A stretch of DNA of 64,000 bases from an uncultured Gammaproteobacteria bacterium (GTDB taxonomy: Bacteria; Pseudomonadota; Gammaproteobacteria; GCA-002705445; GCA-002716945), in assembly GCA_902559355.1 (NCBI GenBank), contig CACEHM010000003.1:147964-211963 (forward strand). Direction: 5' to 3'. Below the pieces are notes generated by a model. It searched no databases, had not been told where the DNA came from, and saw only the letters and a program-made list of their open reading frames with translations. The translations under genes and the position numbers were made by a program. The first letter of the stretch is position 1; every line of letters begins with the position of its first letter. Shown in pieces: positions 1 to 8,005 of this stretch.

Positions 1-944
1 TTCCTGAAATAATCTCAAATGCAGCCAGAGGTAGCGCAAGAGATTCCATGAGTATATTAGAACAATGTATTTCTTATACTAATGGGGATCTTAAAAAAGA
101 TAAAATCTCTCAACTACTTGGATTAATTGAAAACACTCTCATTGATCAAATTATTCATGCCCTTTATGAGAATTCTATTTCAGAAATTAATGATGTCTTA
201 AAGTCTTCAAATATATCTGATTATTCAAAATTGCTCGATTGTTTAATTGAACGTATTTTCCAGATTTCTATATCACGATCATTGAATAAGAATGATTTTA
301 ACTTACCTAATAATTTTCTAAATACAGATATTAGTCTTCAAGATCTGCAGCTTTGGTATTCCATTTTAATGCAATCTAAGGAGCAAATGTTCAATGCTGT
401 ATCTAAGGCTGATCACTTAATGATGATACTTCTACGTATATCATTATTTACTGAATATCCTGATCAAGTTAAATCTAATATTAATAATCAAAGAAAAGAT
501 ACTGCTATTTTAACTGATTCTAAAAAAAAAAATGAAACCGTAGCCGAAGATAGTATCTCTCAAAGTGTTGTTGATATATCTATGTGGAAAAAAACTATTG
601 ATAGTTTTAAATTACAAGGATTAATGCTTGATCTTGCTAATAATTCTATTCTTGACTTGAAAAATGATGCAACAATTTTGATTATAGATAAATCCAAAGA
701 AAATACTTATCCAAAAAAATGCATCACGGATTTCAGTATATTAATATGCTCAAATTTCAAAAGCGATCATGTGTTGACAATAGAATATAGAGAAAACATA
801 AACACACTATATAAAAAATCTATCACCGATGGTATTAAATCAAAAAATGATATGTACGAGGCCATCAAAGATAATAATGATCTCAAAGAAATAGAGAGTG
901 TATTTGGTGCTAAAATAGATAAAGATAATATTAGTAAACTTTGA
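1..944 (+). CDS. dnaX: DNA polymerase III subunit tau/gamma, C-terminal part (partial)
   Basis: The clamp-loader subunit of DNA polymerase III; it loads the sliding clamp and, through its C-terminal domain, ties the polymerase and helicase together. The gene runs in from the left edge: the reading frame is open from base 3, and the visible protein begins with AARGSARDSMSILEQ, matching the conserved end of the AAA+ module (ARAA.GS.RDALSL.DQ). About 313 residues are visible. Domain III ends near LLRISLF, a short linker follows, then a diverged tau-specific tail. The linker holds an A11 run (bases 522-532). It is followed by ybaB and recR, the usual dnaX-ybaB-recR order. Family assignment rests on the conserved motif and this gene order; the tail alone is too diverged to identify. 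Confidence 0.9.
   Translation, partial: PEIISNAARGSARDSMSILEQCISYTNGDLKKDKISQLLGLIENTLIDQIIHALYENSISEINDVLKSSNISDYSKLLDCLIERIFQISISRSLNKNDFNLPNNFLNTDISLQDLQLWYSILMQSKEQMFNAVSKADHLMMILLRISLFTEYPDQVKSNINNQRKDTAILTDSKKKNETVAEDSISQSVVDISMWKKTIDSFKLQGLMLDLANNSILDLKNDATILIIDKSKENTYPKKCITDFSILICSNFKSDHVLTIEYRENINTLYKKSITDGIKSKNDMYEAIKDNNDLKEIESVFGAKIDKDNISKL
522..532 (+). other. dnaX: A11 slippery tract in dnaX, possible programmed slippage site
   Basis: Eleven consecutive A residues sit in the dnaX linker after domain III. In the normal frame they read Lys-Lys-Lys-Asn and continue into tau. One extra A gives four Lys then TGA; one A fewer gives Lys-Lys-Lys-Met-Lys-Pro then TAG. Both shifts therefore stop within six codons, at the place where a gamma-type product would end. 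E. coli makes gamma by ribosomal frameshifting on an A-rich site in dnaX, and Thermus uses polymerase slippage on an A run in dnaX. That this tract is used here is inference. Confidence 0.55.
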
Positions 945-959
945 ACTGGAGAAATATTT

Positions 960-1268
960 ATGGGAATGTTTGATAAGATGAAAGACGCTAAAAATATGTA
1001 TAGCAACATTAAAAAGGCTCAGAACGAAATTAATAAGATAAAGGTTGAAGGATCAGCTGGAGCCGGAGCAGTTAAAGTAACAGTGAAGGGCAATCATCAG
1101 GTAGTAAGTATAGAGATAGATAATGGTACACACACTGGTAACAAAAAGATTCTTGAAGATTACCTCGTCGCTGCATGTAACGATGCAATGAACAAGCTTG
1201 AAAAAGAAACAAAAGATAAAATGGGTAGTGTTATGAACTTACCAGGTGGAATGAAACTCCCTTTTTGA
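960..1268 (+). CDS. ybaB: YbaB/EbfC family nucleoid-associated protein
   Basis: A small DNA-binding protein (102 aa) of the YbaB/EbfC family, which binds DNA as a dimer and is associated with the nucleoid and with recombinational repair. The sequence has the family layout: an N-terminal helix (KMKDAKNMYSNIKKAQNEI), the beta segment with VEGSAGAGAVKVTVKGNHQV, and a C-terminal Met/Gly-rich end (MGSVMNLPGGMKLPF). The ATG at 960 is preceded by a clear ribosome-binding site, CTGGAGAA. It lies 15 bp after dnaX and 3 bp before recR, so the three genes are probably one transcript, as in most bacteria. Confidence 0.95.
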   Translation: MGMFDKMKDAKNMYSNIKKAQNEINKIKVEGSAGAGAVKVTVKGNHQVVSIEIDNGTHTGNKKILEDYLVAACNDAMNKLEKETKDKMGSVMNLPGGMKLPF

Positions 1269-1271
1269 CAT

Positions 1272-1892
1272 ATGATTAAATCTAAATATCTTGAGAACTT
1301 GATTGATGCAATAACTATACTTCCGGGTGTAGGAAGAAAAAGTGCACAACGAATGGCTTACCAGCTTTTAAATACTAATCCTGAAAAATCTCTTCATCTA
1401 TCACAGGAATTAAAAAATATTGATACAAAAATATCTAAATGTTTAGTATGTGGAGTTTTTATGGATATTGAGGAAGTTGAAAAACAATCATCTAATTCTT
1501 GTCATATATGCGAAAGACAAAATCGTGACACTTCTATAATTTGTGTAATAGAATCAGCAAGCGATGTCTACACAATTGATGAAAGCACGAATTACAATGG
1601 ATATTACTTCGTACTTCAAGGTAATCTTTCTCCCATTGATGGTAGAGGTCCTTCAGAAATTGGTTTAGATAAACTAGAAAAAAGGCTTTCAGAAAAAAAT
1701 ATCAAGGAATTAATTTTAGCTACTAACACGACAATAGAGGGTGAAGCTACCGCCCATTATATAAAAAATATGGCTACTATAAATAGTATTAAGGTTTCAA
1801 GACTTGCATTTGGTCTACCACTTAACGGAGAGATTGGATTTTTAGATAACGAAACTATATCACATGCTTTTAATGAGAGAAAAATACTCTAA
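1272..1892 (+). CDS. recR: Recombination mediator RecR
   Basis: RecR works with RecO (also in this window at 12038) and often RecF to load RecA onto SSB-coated single-stranded DNA at gaps. The 206-aa protein has the expected parts: a helix-hairpin-helix with LPGVGRKSAQRMAY (residues 17-30), a four-Cys zinc site (C57, C60, C77, C80) and a Toprim domain starting near residue 89 with VIESASDVY, plus the conserved ATNTTIEGEATAHYI segment. It follows ybaB by 3 bp. Its stop overlaps the end of the opposite-strand phhB by 4 bp. Confidence 0.97.
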   Translation: MIKSKYLENLIDAITILPGVGRKSAQRMAYQLLNTNPEKSLHLSQELKNIDTKISKCLVCGVFMDIEEVEKQSSNSCHICERQNRDTSIICVIESASDVYTIDESTNYNGYYFVLQGNLSPIDGRGPSEIGLDKLEKRLSEKNIKELILATNTTIEGEATAHYIKNMATINSIKVSRLAFGLPLNGEIGFLDNETISHAFNERKIL

Positions 1893-2227
1893 ATAGATGT
1901 AATCTTATCTACTTTTGCTGCACAAATGAAATCATTCTCTGATAGACCATCAATTGCATAAGTAAAATATTTTACTACAGCAGTATTATAACCAAACGTT
2001 ATTTCTGGATGATGGTCTTCATTATGAGAGATATGTATTATTAAATTAACTAAAGATGTAATTTCATGATGATTCTTACATGTAAATATTCTTTGTATGC
2101 TTTTTACATCGGCATTCAATGACCAGTCCTTGTTAAGATTTTCTAAATAACTAAGACACTTGTCTTTTGACAGTGGGTCCAATCCACCTTCGCATGGTAA
2201 ACATTTCTTTTTATCTAAATCATTCAT
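1889..2227 (-). CDS. phhB: Pterin-4a-carbinolamine dehydratase (PCD/DCoH family)
   Basis: The enzyme dehydrates 4a-hydroxy-tetrahydrobiopterin, recycling the pterin cofactor of aromatic amino acid hydroxylases. The 112-aa protein carries the active-site signature DHHPE (residues 71-75) followed by the conserved VVKYFTYAIDGLSENDF region, and the family-typical N-terminal CEGGLDPLS. No phenylalanine hydroxylase is in this window, so the substrate source is not shown; orphan PCD proteins are common in proteobacteria and may serve molybdopterin or other pterin metabolism. It overlaps the upstream M48 protease gene by 8 bp, so the two are likely co-transcribed. Confidence 0.93.
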   Translation of the reverse strand: MNDLDKKKCLPCEGGLDPLSKDKCLSYLENLNKDWSLNADVKSIQRIFTCKNHHEITSLVNLIIHISHNEDHHPEITFGYNTAVVKYFTYAIDGLSENDFICAAKVDKITSI

Positions 2228-3446
2228 TATTACTCCTGAGATTATTGATTCTCTCTAATACTGTTGGATGAGAAAAATAGAACATGGCATAAAACTTATT
2301 TGGTATCAAAAATGAAAGATTAGATTTATAAAGTTTCACTAATGATGATATCAAATGCTCTTTTTGAACTTGTTTCGACGCAAACACATCTGCTTCATAT
2401 TCATTTTTTCGAGATAGTGTAGAGAAAAATGGATCAGTAAAAAAACTTATTATTTGGTAGGTGAAAAACAGAGCTATGAGTTGAGAGCTTGCACTATTAT
2501 TTAAATTCAATATTTCAAGATAATTACTATTATTTACAAGTTGTGATATCAGAAACATTCCAATGAAAATTATAAAAGTAGATATACCAAGTGATTTAGT
2601 TATATGGTTATGTTTATAGTGGCCAATTTCATGTGCTAAAACTGCTTTAATTTCTTTTGGCGAAAGAAGATCAATAAGCGTGTCATAAAAAACTATCCTT
2701 CTGTTTTTACTAAAACCAGTGAAGTATGCATTTGGATGTTTTGATCTTTTTGATCGATCCATAACAAACAAATTTTCAATAGAAAAATCTGTTCTTTCAG
2801 ATAAATCTTTAATTTCATCTTTTATATTTTCATTTTGTAATTTTTTGAATTTATTAAATATTGGTGAAATATAAGTAGGGTATATAAACATACTTATTAT
2901 AATTACTAAAAACATAGTTAATGACATTAATAACCACCAAAGATTTTGAAAAGAAACTATATAGAAAAAAACTAAACTCAAAAGAGAAACAACTATAAGA
3001 GTCAATAATAGCGATATTAAATTATCTTTAAAAAATAATAGCTTTGTAGATGTATTAAATTCATACCTACTCTCAATAACAAAATTAGAGTAAAAAGAAA
3101 ATGGAAGCATAGAAATATGAACAATAAGATATGTTATTAATATACTCGATAAATCAATTAAATATAAACTTAAATCATAACTATTAAGAGATTCATTTAT
3201 ATACTTGAATAGCCCAGCTAATAAAAGTGTGTATATATATCCAACATAAAAAATATTTTTGATTATCGACAGATGTAATTTTGAAATATTATACTCGCGA
3301 GATTTTTTATCATTTTCTTCACTTATATCGAGTAATTGCATTGATTTGGCATCTATTTTTGAATGTTTTATTGTATAGATTTGCAATGTGTCTAAAGCTA
3401 GTTTTGCAAATAGATAAATAAAAAGAATTATGGTTACTTCAATCAT
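2220..3446 (-). CDS. M48 family membrane metalloprotease (Ste24/CAAX prenyl protease-like)
   Basis: A 408-aa integral membrane zinc protease. The N-terminal half contains several hydrophobic segments (around residues 5-20, 65-82, 95-115, 145-165, 170-190) and further ones follow the active site (about 287-305 and 320-337). The zinc motif is HEIGH at 272-276, with the third-ligand region NEYEAD at 348-353. The length and the two membrane blocks fit the Ste24/CAAX protease 1 type better than the shorter HtpX. In bacteria without prenylated proteins the natural substrate is unknown; membrane protein quality control is a reasonable guess. First gene of a two-gene unit with phhB. Confidence 0.9.
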   Translation of the reverse strand: MIEVTIILFIYLFAKLALDTLQIYTIKHSKIDAKSMQLLDISEENDKKSREYNISKLHLSIIKNIFYVGYIYTLLLAGLFKYINESLNSYDLSLYLIDLSSILITYLIVHISMLPFSFYSNFVIESRYEFNTSTKLLFFKDNLISLLLTLIVVSLLSLVFFYIVSFQNLWWLLMSLTMFLVIIISMFIYPTYISPIFNKFKKLQNENIKDEIKDLSERTDFSIENLFVMDRSKRSKHPNAYFTGFSKNRRIVFYDTLIDLLSPKEIKAVLAHEIGHYKHNHITKSLGISTFIIFIGMFLISQLVNNSNYLEILNLNNSASSQLIALFFTYQIISFFTDPFFSTLSRKNEYEADVFASKQVQKEHLISSLVKLYKSNLSFLIPNKFYAMFYFSHPTVLERINNLRSNNE

Positions 3447-3465
3447 TTTTTTTGTGGTTTTACTT

Positions 3466-3482
3466 TATACTCCAATTATACT
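3466..3482 (+). promoter_or_regulatory. Tandem -10-like boxes before orn
   Basis: Two copies of TATACT (3466-3471 and 3477-3482) lie in the 47-bp gap between the divergent M48 protease gene and orn. The second ends 11 nt before the orn ATG, so a transcript starting 7 nt downstream would have only about a 5-nt leader, and no Shine-Dalgarno sequence is visible. No good -35 hexamer is seen for either. Confidence 0.35.
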
Positions 3483-3493
3483 AATCTTAGCGG

Positions 3494-4036
3494 ATGAAAG
3501 ATAGAAGTAACATGATTTGGATTGATCTAGAAATGACAGGCCTAGATACACAGAGAGACTATATAATTGAAATTGCTTCTATTGTTACCGATAAGAATTT
3601 AAATATTCTTGAAGAGGGTCCAAATTTAGCTATTAAACAACCTGATGAGATACTTAATGGAATGGATAAATGGAATACTGATCATCATAACAGAAGTGGA
3701 TTAGTACAAAAAGTTCAAGAAAGTAATATAACTGAATCGATAGCTGAGAAAAAAACTATTGAATTTCTCTCTAAATACGTTCCTAAAGGAGAATCACCCT
3801 TATGCGGTAACACCATTTGTCAAGACAGAAGATTTCTTGCTAGATGTATGCCAGATCTTGAATCTTTTTGTCATTATAGAAGTATAGATGTTAGTTCAAT
3901 ACGTGAACTTGGTAAGAGATGGTATTTTGAAGATATGGATAACTTTCAAAAAAACTCTAACCATCGAGCACTAGATGACATAAGAGATTCCATAGATGAG
4001 CTTCGTTATTACAGGAAAACTATATTTAAGCTTTAG
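3494..4036 (+). CDS. orn: Oligoribonuclease
   Basis: A 3'-5' exonuclease that degrades the last 2-5 nt RNA fragments, including pGpG from cyclic di-GMP turnover; essential in many gammaproteobacteria. The 180-aa protein has the DEDDh catalytic set: D11 and E13 in [10 protein letters not shown] and the H157/D161 motif [10 protein letters not shown] near the C-terminus. Length matches E. coli Orn (181 aa). It diverges from the M48 protease gene, and its last 11 bp overlap the 3' end of nadB on the other strand. Confidence 0.97.
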   Translation: MKDRSNMIWIDLEMTGLDTQRDYIIEIASIVTDKNLNILEEGPNLAIKQPDEILNGMDKWNTDHHNRSGLVQKVQESNITESIAEKKTIEFLSKYVPKGESPLCGNTICQDRRFLARCMPDLESFCHYRSIDVSSIRELGKRWYFEDMDNFQKNSNHRALDDIRDSIDELRYYRKTIFKL

Positions 4037-5627
4037 ATACAATTTTCATAATAAAATCTTTTTCAGTATTATTTAATTCAGTAGATTTATTATATTTATA
4101 GCTGACCTTTGGATAATCTTTATTGTAATGGAGGCCGCGACTTTCTTTCCTAGAAATAGCAGATTTAGTAATGATCTTAGCTACATCTATGATATTTCTC
4201 AGTTCTAGTAAATCTGTACTAATTCGATGAGTATGATAAAACTCATTAATTTCATTGTTAATAATTTCTAGTCTATCTTTAGCTCTGTTTAACATTTTAT
4301 CAGACCGCAAAATACCGACATAATCCCACATAATTTTTCTTATCTCGGCCCAGTTGTGTGAAATTAAAATATTTTCATCAGACGAATCTGAAACATAACT
4401 ATCGTCCCATAAAGGTAGCTCTTTCTCATTATAAGTTATATTTTTTTCATTTATTTTTTTACAGCATTCCATGGCCATAACCGAACATTCTAATAATGAG
4501 TTGCTAGCTAATCTATTAGCTCCATGCAGGCCGGAATGTGCTGCTTCACCTATAACATATAAATTGGAACAATCTGTTTCACCCGAAATAGTAGTTTTCA
4601 CACCTCCGCAAGTATAATGTGCTGCAGGAACCACTGGTATTGGATCTTTGGTTATATCTATGCCAAGTTCTAAACATCGATTATAAATATTTGGAAACCT
4701 TTGAAGGATATACTCATTGCCTTTAAAAGAGACATCTAGATAAACATGCTTAAAATTATTATTTTTCATTTCAATGTCTATGGCTCTCGCTACGACATCA
4801 CGCGGCGCAAGCTCAGCTCTTTTATCATATTTTTTCATAAAATATTCATTATTAGGATTAATCAATTTTGCACCTTCACCTCTTAAAGATTCTGAGATTA
4901 AAAAACTTTTATCACTAGTATGATATAAACATGTCGGGTGAAACTGCATAAACTCCATGTTTGAAATTGTACAACCGAATCTCCAAGCTAGCGCTATTCC
5001 ATCACCTGTTGATGTATCTGGATTCGTTGTGTACTGATAGAGTTTATTCGCTCCACCTGTTGCTAGTATGATTATATTTGCTCTAATAGTGATAACAGAT
5101 TTATTTGATTCATCGTATGCATATAAACCATCACAGAGTGCATCTTTTCTTCCAATTAAATCAATAGCCATAATATCTTCTTTGATTGTAATTTTTTTAT
5201 TTTTTTTTGCTTTCTTTAAAAGTGATGTGTGTATTTCTTCGCCGGTATTATCATTGTGATATGCAATCCTTCTTTTAGAGTGACCCCCCTCTAAAGTTTG
5301 TTGTAATTTAGTTCCATCAGTATTGAAATTAACACCGTGTTTAATAAGAAGGTCAATACTTTTTCTACCTTGCTCTATTATTCTTGTGACAGATTCTGGA
5401 TTGCATATTTCATGACCGTTTATAATCGTATCATTAACATGTGCATCAATATCACTGTTATCCATAGCAGCAGCTATTCCACCTTGAGCCCATGAAGTTG
5501 AACATTCATTTGTTCGTGATTTTGTTAGCATGGTTACAGAATATGTTTTAGACAGTTCAATTGCTGATAATAATCCTGAGATTCCTGTTCCAACTATTAA
5601 AACTTCAGTATTTAGCCTTGTATTCAT
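4026..5627 (-). CDS. nadB: L-aspartate oxidase
   Basis: FAD enzyme that oxidises L-aspartate to iminoaspartate, the first step of de novo NAD synthesis; its partner NadA is not in this window. The 533-aa protein starts with the FAD Rossmann motif GTGISG (13-18), has the [10 protein letters not shown] and HTGEE-like segments typical of the succinate dehydrogenase/fumarate reductase flavoprotein family, the substrate-site run [11 protein letters not shown], and ends with [12 protein letters not shown], the characteristic C-terminal motif. It is divergent from rpoE with only 25 bp between start codons, the same nadB/rpoE arrangement as in E. coli. Confidence 0.97.
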   Translation of the reverse strand: MNTRLNTEVLIVGTGISGLLSAIELSKTYSVTMLTKSRTNECSTSWAQGGIAAAMDNSDIDAHVNDTIINGHEICNPESVTRIIEQGRKSIDLLIKHGVNFNTDGTKLQQTLEGGHSKRRIAYHNDNTGEEIHTSLLKKAKKNKKITIKEDIMAIDLIGRKDALCDGLYAYDESNKSVITIRANIIILATGGANKLYQYTTNPDTSTGDGIALAWRFGCTISNMEFMQFHPTCLYHTSDKSFLISESLRGEGAKLINPNNEYFMKKYDKRAELAPRDVVARAIDIEMKNNNFKHVYLDVSFKGNEYILQRFPNIYNRCLELGIDITKDPIPVVPAAHYTCGGVKTTISGETDCSNLYVIGEAAHSGLHGANRLASNSLLECSVMAMECCKKINEKNITYNEKELPLWDDSYVSDSSDENILISHNWAEIRKIMWDYVGILRSDKMLNRAKDRLEIINNEINEFYHTHRISTDLLELRNIIDVAKIITKSAISRKESRGLHYNKDYPKVSYKYNKSTELNNTEKDFIMKIVSKA

Positions 5628-5652
5628 ATAATATAAAATATCACAATGTGTA

Positions 5653-6231
5653 ATGACTAGAAATATTATTATTAGAGATGATGACGAAATTATTCAGGAA
5701 TGTTTATCTGGCAACACAGGTGCATATAAAAATCTAGTTGATAAGTATCAAATTCGTATAATCAATACATGTTATAAGTATACAAAAAACATTAATGATG
5801 CAGAAGACGTAGCTCAAGAAGTATTCTTAAAAGCATTTCAAAACCTCTCGAACTTTAAATTTGATAGTAAATTTTACTCATGGATTTATAGAATTGCTGT
5901 AAATACTTGTCTTAATTACATAAATTCCAGAGAAAAACGTAATGAAAAAGAAACTATTTCAGAAGAAAATTGTCTAAATGAGGTGAATGTATCAAATGAT
6001 AATCCAGGAGAATATTATCAATTGAATGAATTGATTGATAAAATACAACCATTGATAGAAAAATTGCCCGAGGATCTTAGTAATTTGATAAAGCTATATG
6101 AAATTAAAGACTTAACGTATGAGGATATTTCTAAGAGGTTGGACATACCAATAGGTACGGTTCGTTCCAGGTTGCATAGGGCAAGAAACATGTTAATCTC
6201 TGAATTCAGAAGCATAAGTGATGATGAATAA
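5653..6231 (+). CDS. rpoE: RNA polymerase sigma factor RpoE (ECF, sigma-E)
   Basis: Extracytoplasmic-stress sigma factor directing envelope repair genes. The 192-aa protein has region 2 (DAEDVAQEVFLKAFQNL, then FYSWIYRIAVNTCLNY) and region 4 (LTYEDISKRLDIPIGTVRSR, then LHRAR), both close to E. coli RpoE. It is followed, with overlap, by a short anti-sigma gene and an HtrA-type periplasmic protease, and rseP (37494) is also in this window, so the release pathway is at least partly present. The leader is at most 25 bp; a TATAAT at 5627-5632 could serve as the -10. Confidence 0.96.
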   Translation: MTRNIIIRDDDEIIQECLSGNTGAYKNLVDKYQIRIINTCYKYTKNINDAEDVAQEVFLKAFQNLSNFKFDSKFYSWIYRIAVNTCLNYINSREKRNEKETISEENCLNEVNVSNDNPGEYYQLNELIDKIQPLIEKLPEDLSNLIKLYEIKDLTYEDISKRLDIPIGTVRSRLHRARNMLISEFRSISDDE

Positions 6232-6574
6232 TAACTATAAAATATTTGGGCTAATTGTTAGTTTAATGAGAAATGAGCATCCACCTGAAATATCAAAAGA
6301 TTTTTCAGAAAATGTTATGCAAAAGATATTATTAAATAAAAAGCCTGAAGATACTAAGTATAATAATTTCCTAAAAGTAGCTGCTTCAGTCTTTTTTGCA
6401 GTTATTACAGCTTACAGCTTAATTAGTTTTGAACGATCAGAGACAAATGTTGTTTCAGTGGATATAATCAACGATAAGACTGATAATAACGAATTGATTA
6501 AACGAGTAAAAGACGATTCAGCTTGTATAAAGATCGAAAATAGTATTGAGGAAAAGAATGACAGTTGTAAATAA
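6221..6574 (+). CDS. rseA: Short RseA-like anti-sigma-E factor
   Basis: Probable membrane anti-sigma factor holding RpoE inactive. The 117-aa protein has a cytoplasmic part with LIVSLMRNEHPPEISKDFSE (helices comparable to the sigma-binding domain), one membrane segment (about residues 50-70) and a periplasmic tail of only about 47 residues containing two Cys. E. coli RseA is about twice as long (216 aa). Identity rests mainly on position directly after rpoE (11-bp overlap with the ATG at 6221; a GTG at 6218 is also possible) and topology. No rseB follows, and the short tail leaves little room for an RseB-binding region. Confidence 0.75.
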   Translation: MMNNNYKIFGLIVSLMRNEHPPEISKDFSENVMQKILLNKKPEDTKYNNFLKVAASVFFAVITAYSLISFERSETNVVSVDIINDKTDNNELIKRVKDDSACIKIENSIEEKNDSCK

Positions 6575-7967
6575 TATAAAATATATACTGGTTCTATTAT
6601 CACTATCTTTCTTGAATTTGACTATAGCAGAATCCTCTACTGCTTATCCAGACTTTACAGGAATTGTTGAAAAGAACATGCCTGCTGTAGTTATTGTTAA
6701 CGCGAGCAGGTCTAGTAATGCAGCTAATAGCGACAATCAATTTCAAACTCCACCTGGTATGCCCGATGAATTTAATGACCTTTTTAAAAAGTATTTTGAT
6801 GAGAGGAACAATCAACCCAAGAGAAGACAGCCGAGCTCTGGCTCAGGATTCATTTTATCCAGTGATGGATACATAATGACAAACCATCATGTCGTAAACG
6901 GAGCTGATAAAATAAATATTATAACTAATGATCAGACTACTTATGAGGCTAGTCTAATTGGTTCCGATAAAAGAAGCGATTTAGCACTTCTTAAAGTTGA
7001 AGCGAATAACTTACCTGTTGTAAAGATTGCTTCCTTTGATAATGTCAAGTTAGGTGAGTGGGTTCTCGCTATTGGTTCACCTTTTGGATTTAATCAAACC
7101 GTTACTGCAGGAATTGTTAGTGGAAAACAAAGAAAACTAGCTGGCGATAATTATGTTCCATATATACAAACTGACGTCGCAATTAATCCAGGTAATTCTG
7201 GTGGCCCATTGTTTAATCTTTCTGGAGAAGTGATTGGCGTCAATGCTCAAATTTATAGTCGAACTGGAGGATTCATGGGCGTATCTTTTGCAATACCCTC
7301 TGACACTGTTAATGACGTTTTCTATCAACTTAAAACTAAAGGTAAAGTTAGTAGGGGTTGGTTAGGTGTATATATTCAAGAAATTGACGATAAACTAGCT
7401 AAAAGTTTTGGCCTGAAAAAGGCACGAGGCGCATTGGTGAGTAAAATATTACCGGATAGCCCTGCAGAGAAGGCGAGATTCAAACAAGGCGATGTCATAT
7501 TAAAATTTAATGATAATGAGATCAAAAAATCTACTGACCTCCCTTTGATAGTAGGACAATCTGAAGTTGGTAAGTCATTTAGAGTACAAATTATTAGAAA
7601 TAAGATGATAACTAATTTATCAGTCACTCTTGAGGAATTACCTACCGAAGATAAAATTGCATCTATAGGAACAAAAAAAATCACTTCAAATTCCTTTTCT
7701 GGAATATCTGTAAGAAACTTGAGTCCGCAAGATATTAAGTTGCTTGAGATTAAATCAGGTGTCATCGTCACTAATGTAGATGATAATATTAATAATAACT
7801 TTGATGTAAAAGCAAATGATGTAATTACTAAGATAAATAATACGATTATTAATAACGTAGATGACTTTTCTAAAATTATGGCAAAATCCAAAAATAATAC
7901 GTATGTAAACTTATTAGTTTATAGACAATCCACTCCTTTATATATTGCACTAAAAATCTCTAAATGA
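6558..7967 (+). CDS. degP: Periplasmic HtrA-family serine protease (DegP/MucD type)
   Basis: Periplasmic protease/chaperone that clears misfolded envelope proteins. With the ATG at 6558 (preceded by GAGG; a TTG at 6546 would add four residues) the protein has 469 aa: signal peptide to about residue 24 (ending LTIAES), trypsin-like domain with catalytic His111 (NHHVV), Asp141 (SDLALL) and Ser214 (NPGNSGGP), then two PDZ domains (about 260-350 and 380-465). Two PDZ domains fit DegP/DegQ/MucD rather than single-PDZ DegS. Overlaps the end of rseA by 17 bp, giving rpoE-rseA-mucD, an arrangement like that in pseudomonads but lacking mucB. Confidence 0.95.
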   Translation: MTVVNNIKYILVLLSLSFLNLTIAESSTAYPDFTGIVEKNMPAVVIVNASRSSNAANSDNQFQTPPGMPDEFNDLFKKYFDERNNQPKRRQPSSGSGFILSSDGYIMTNHHVVNGADKINIITNDQTTYEASLIGSDKRSDLALLKVEANNLPVVKIASFDNVKLGEWVLAIGSPFGFNQTVTAGIVSGKQRKLAGDNYVPYIQTDVAINPGNSGGPLFNLSGEVIGVNAQIYSRTGGFMGVSFAIPSDTVNDVFYQLKTKGKVSRGWLGVYIQEIDDKLAKSFGLKKARGALVSKILPDSPAEKARFKQGDVILKFNDNEIKKSTDLPLIVGQSEVGKSFRVQIIRNKMITNLSVTLEELPTEDKIASIGTKKITSNSFSGISVRNLSPQDIKLLEIKSGVIVTNVDDNINNNFDVKANDVITKINNTIINNVDDFSKIMAKSKNNTYVNLLVYRQSTPLYIALKISK

Positions 7968-7968
7968 T

Positions 7969-7996
7969 TTGATGTTTTAAGTCTCTAATATATTAT
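7969..7996 (+). promoter_or_regulatory. Predicted sigma-70 promoter of lepA
   Basis: TTGATG (7969-7974), a 16-bp spacer and TATTAT (7991-7996) in the 38-bp gap after degP. A start 7 nt downstream would lie about 3 nt before the lepA ATG, so the message would be almost leaderless; there is no visible Shine-Dalgarno sequence. Confidence 0.5.
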
Positions 7997-8005
7997 AGAG
8001 CAATA

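Noticed and set aside
7376..7891. Antisense open frame of 171 codons inside degP
   Set aside because: It lies wholly within the conserved PDZ coding region on the other strand, has no recognisable domain and reflects low stop density opposite an AT-rich gene.
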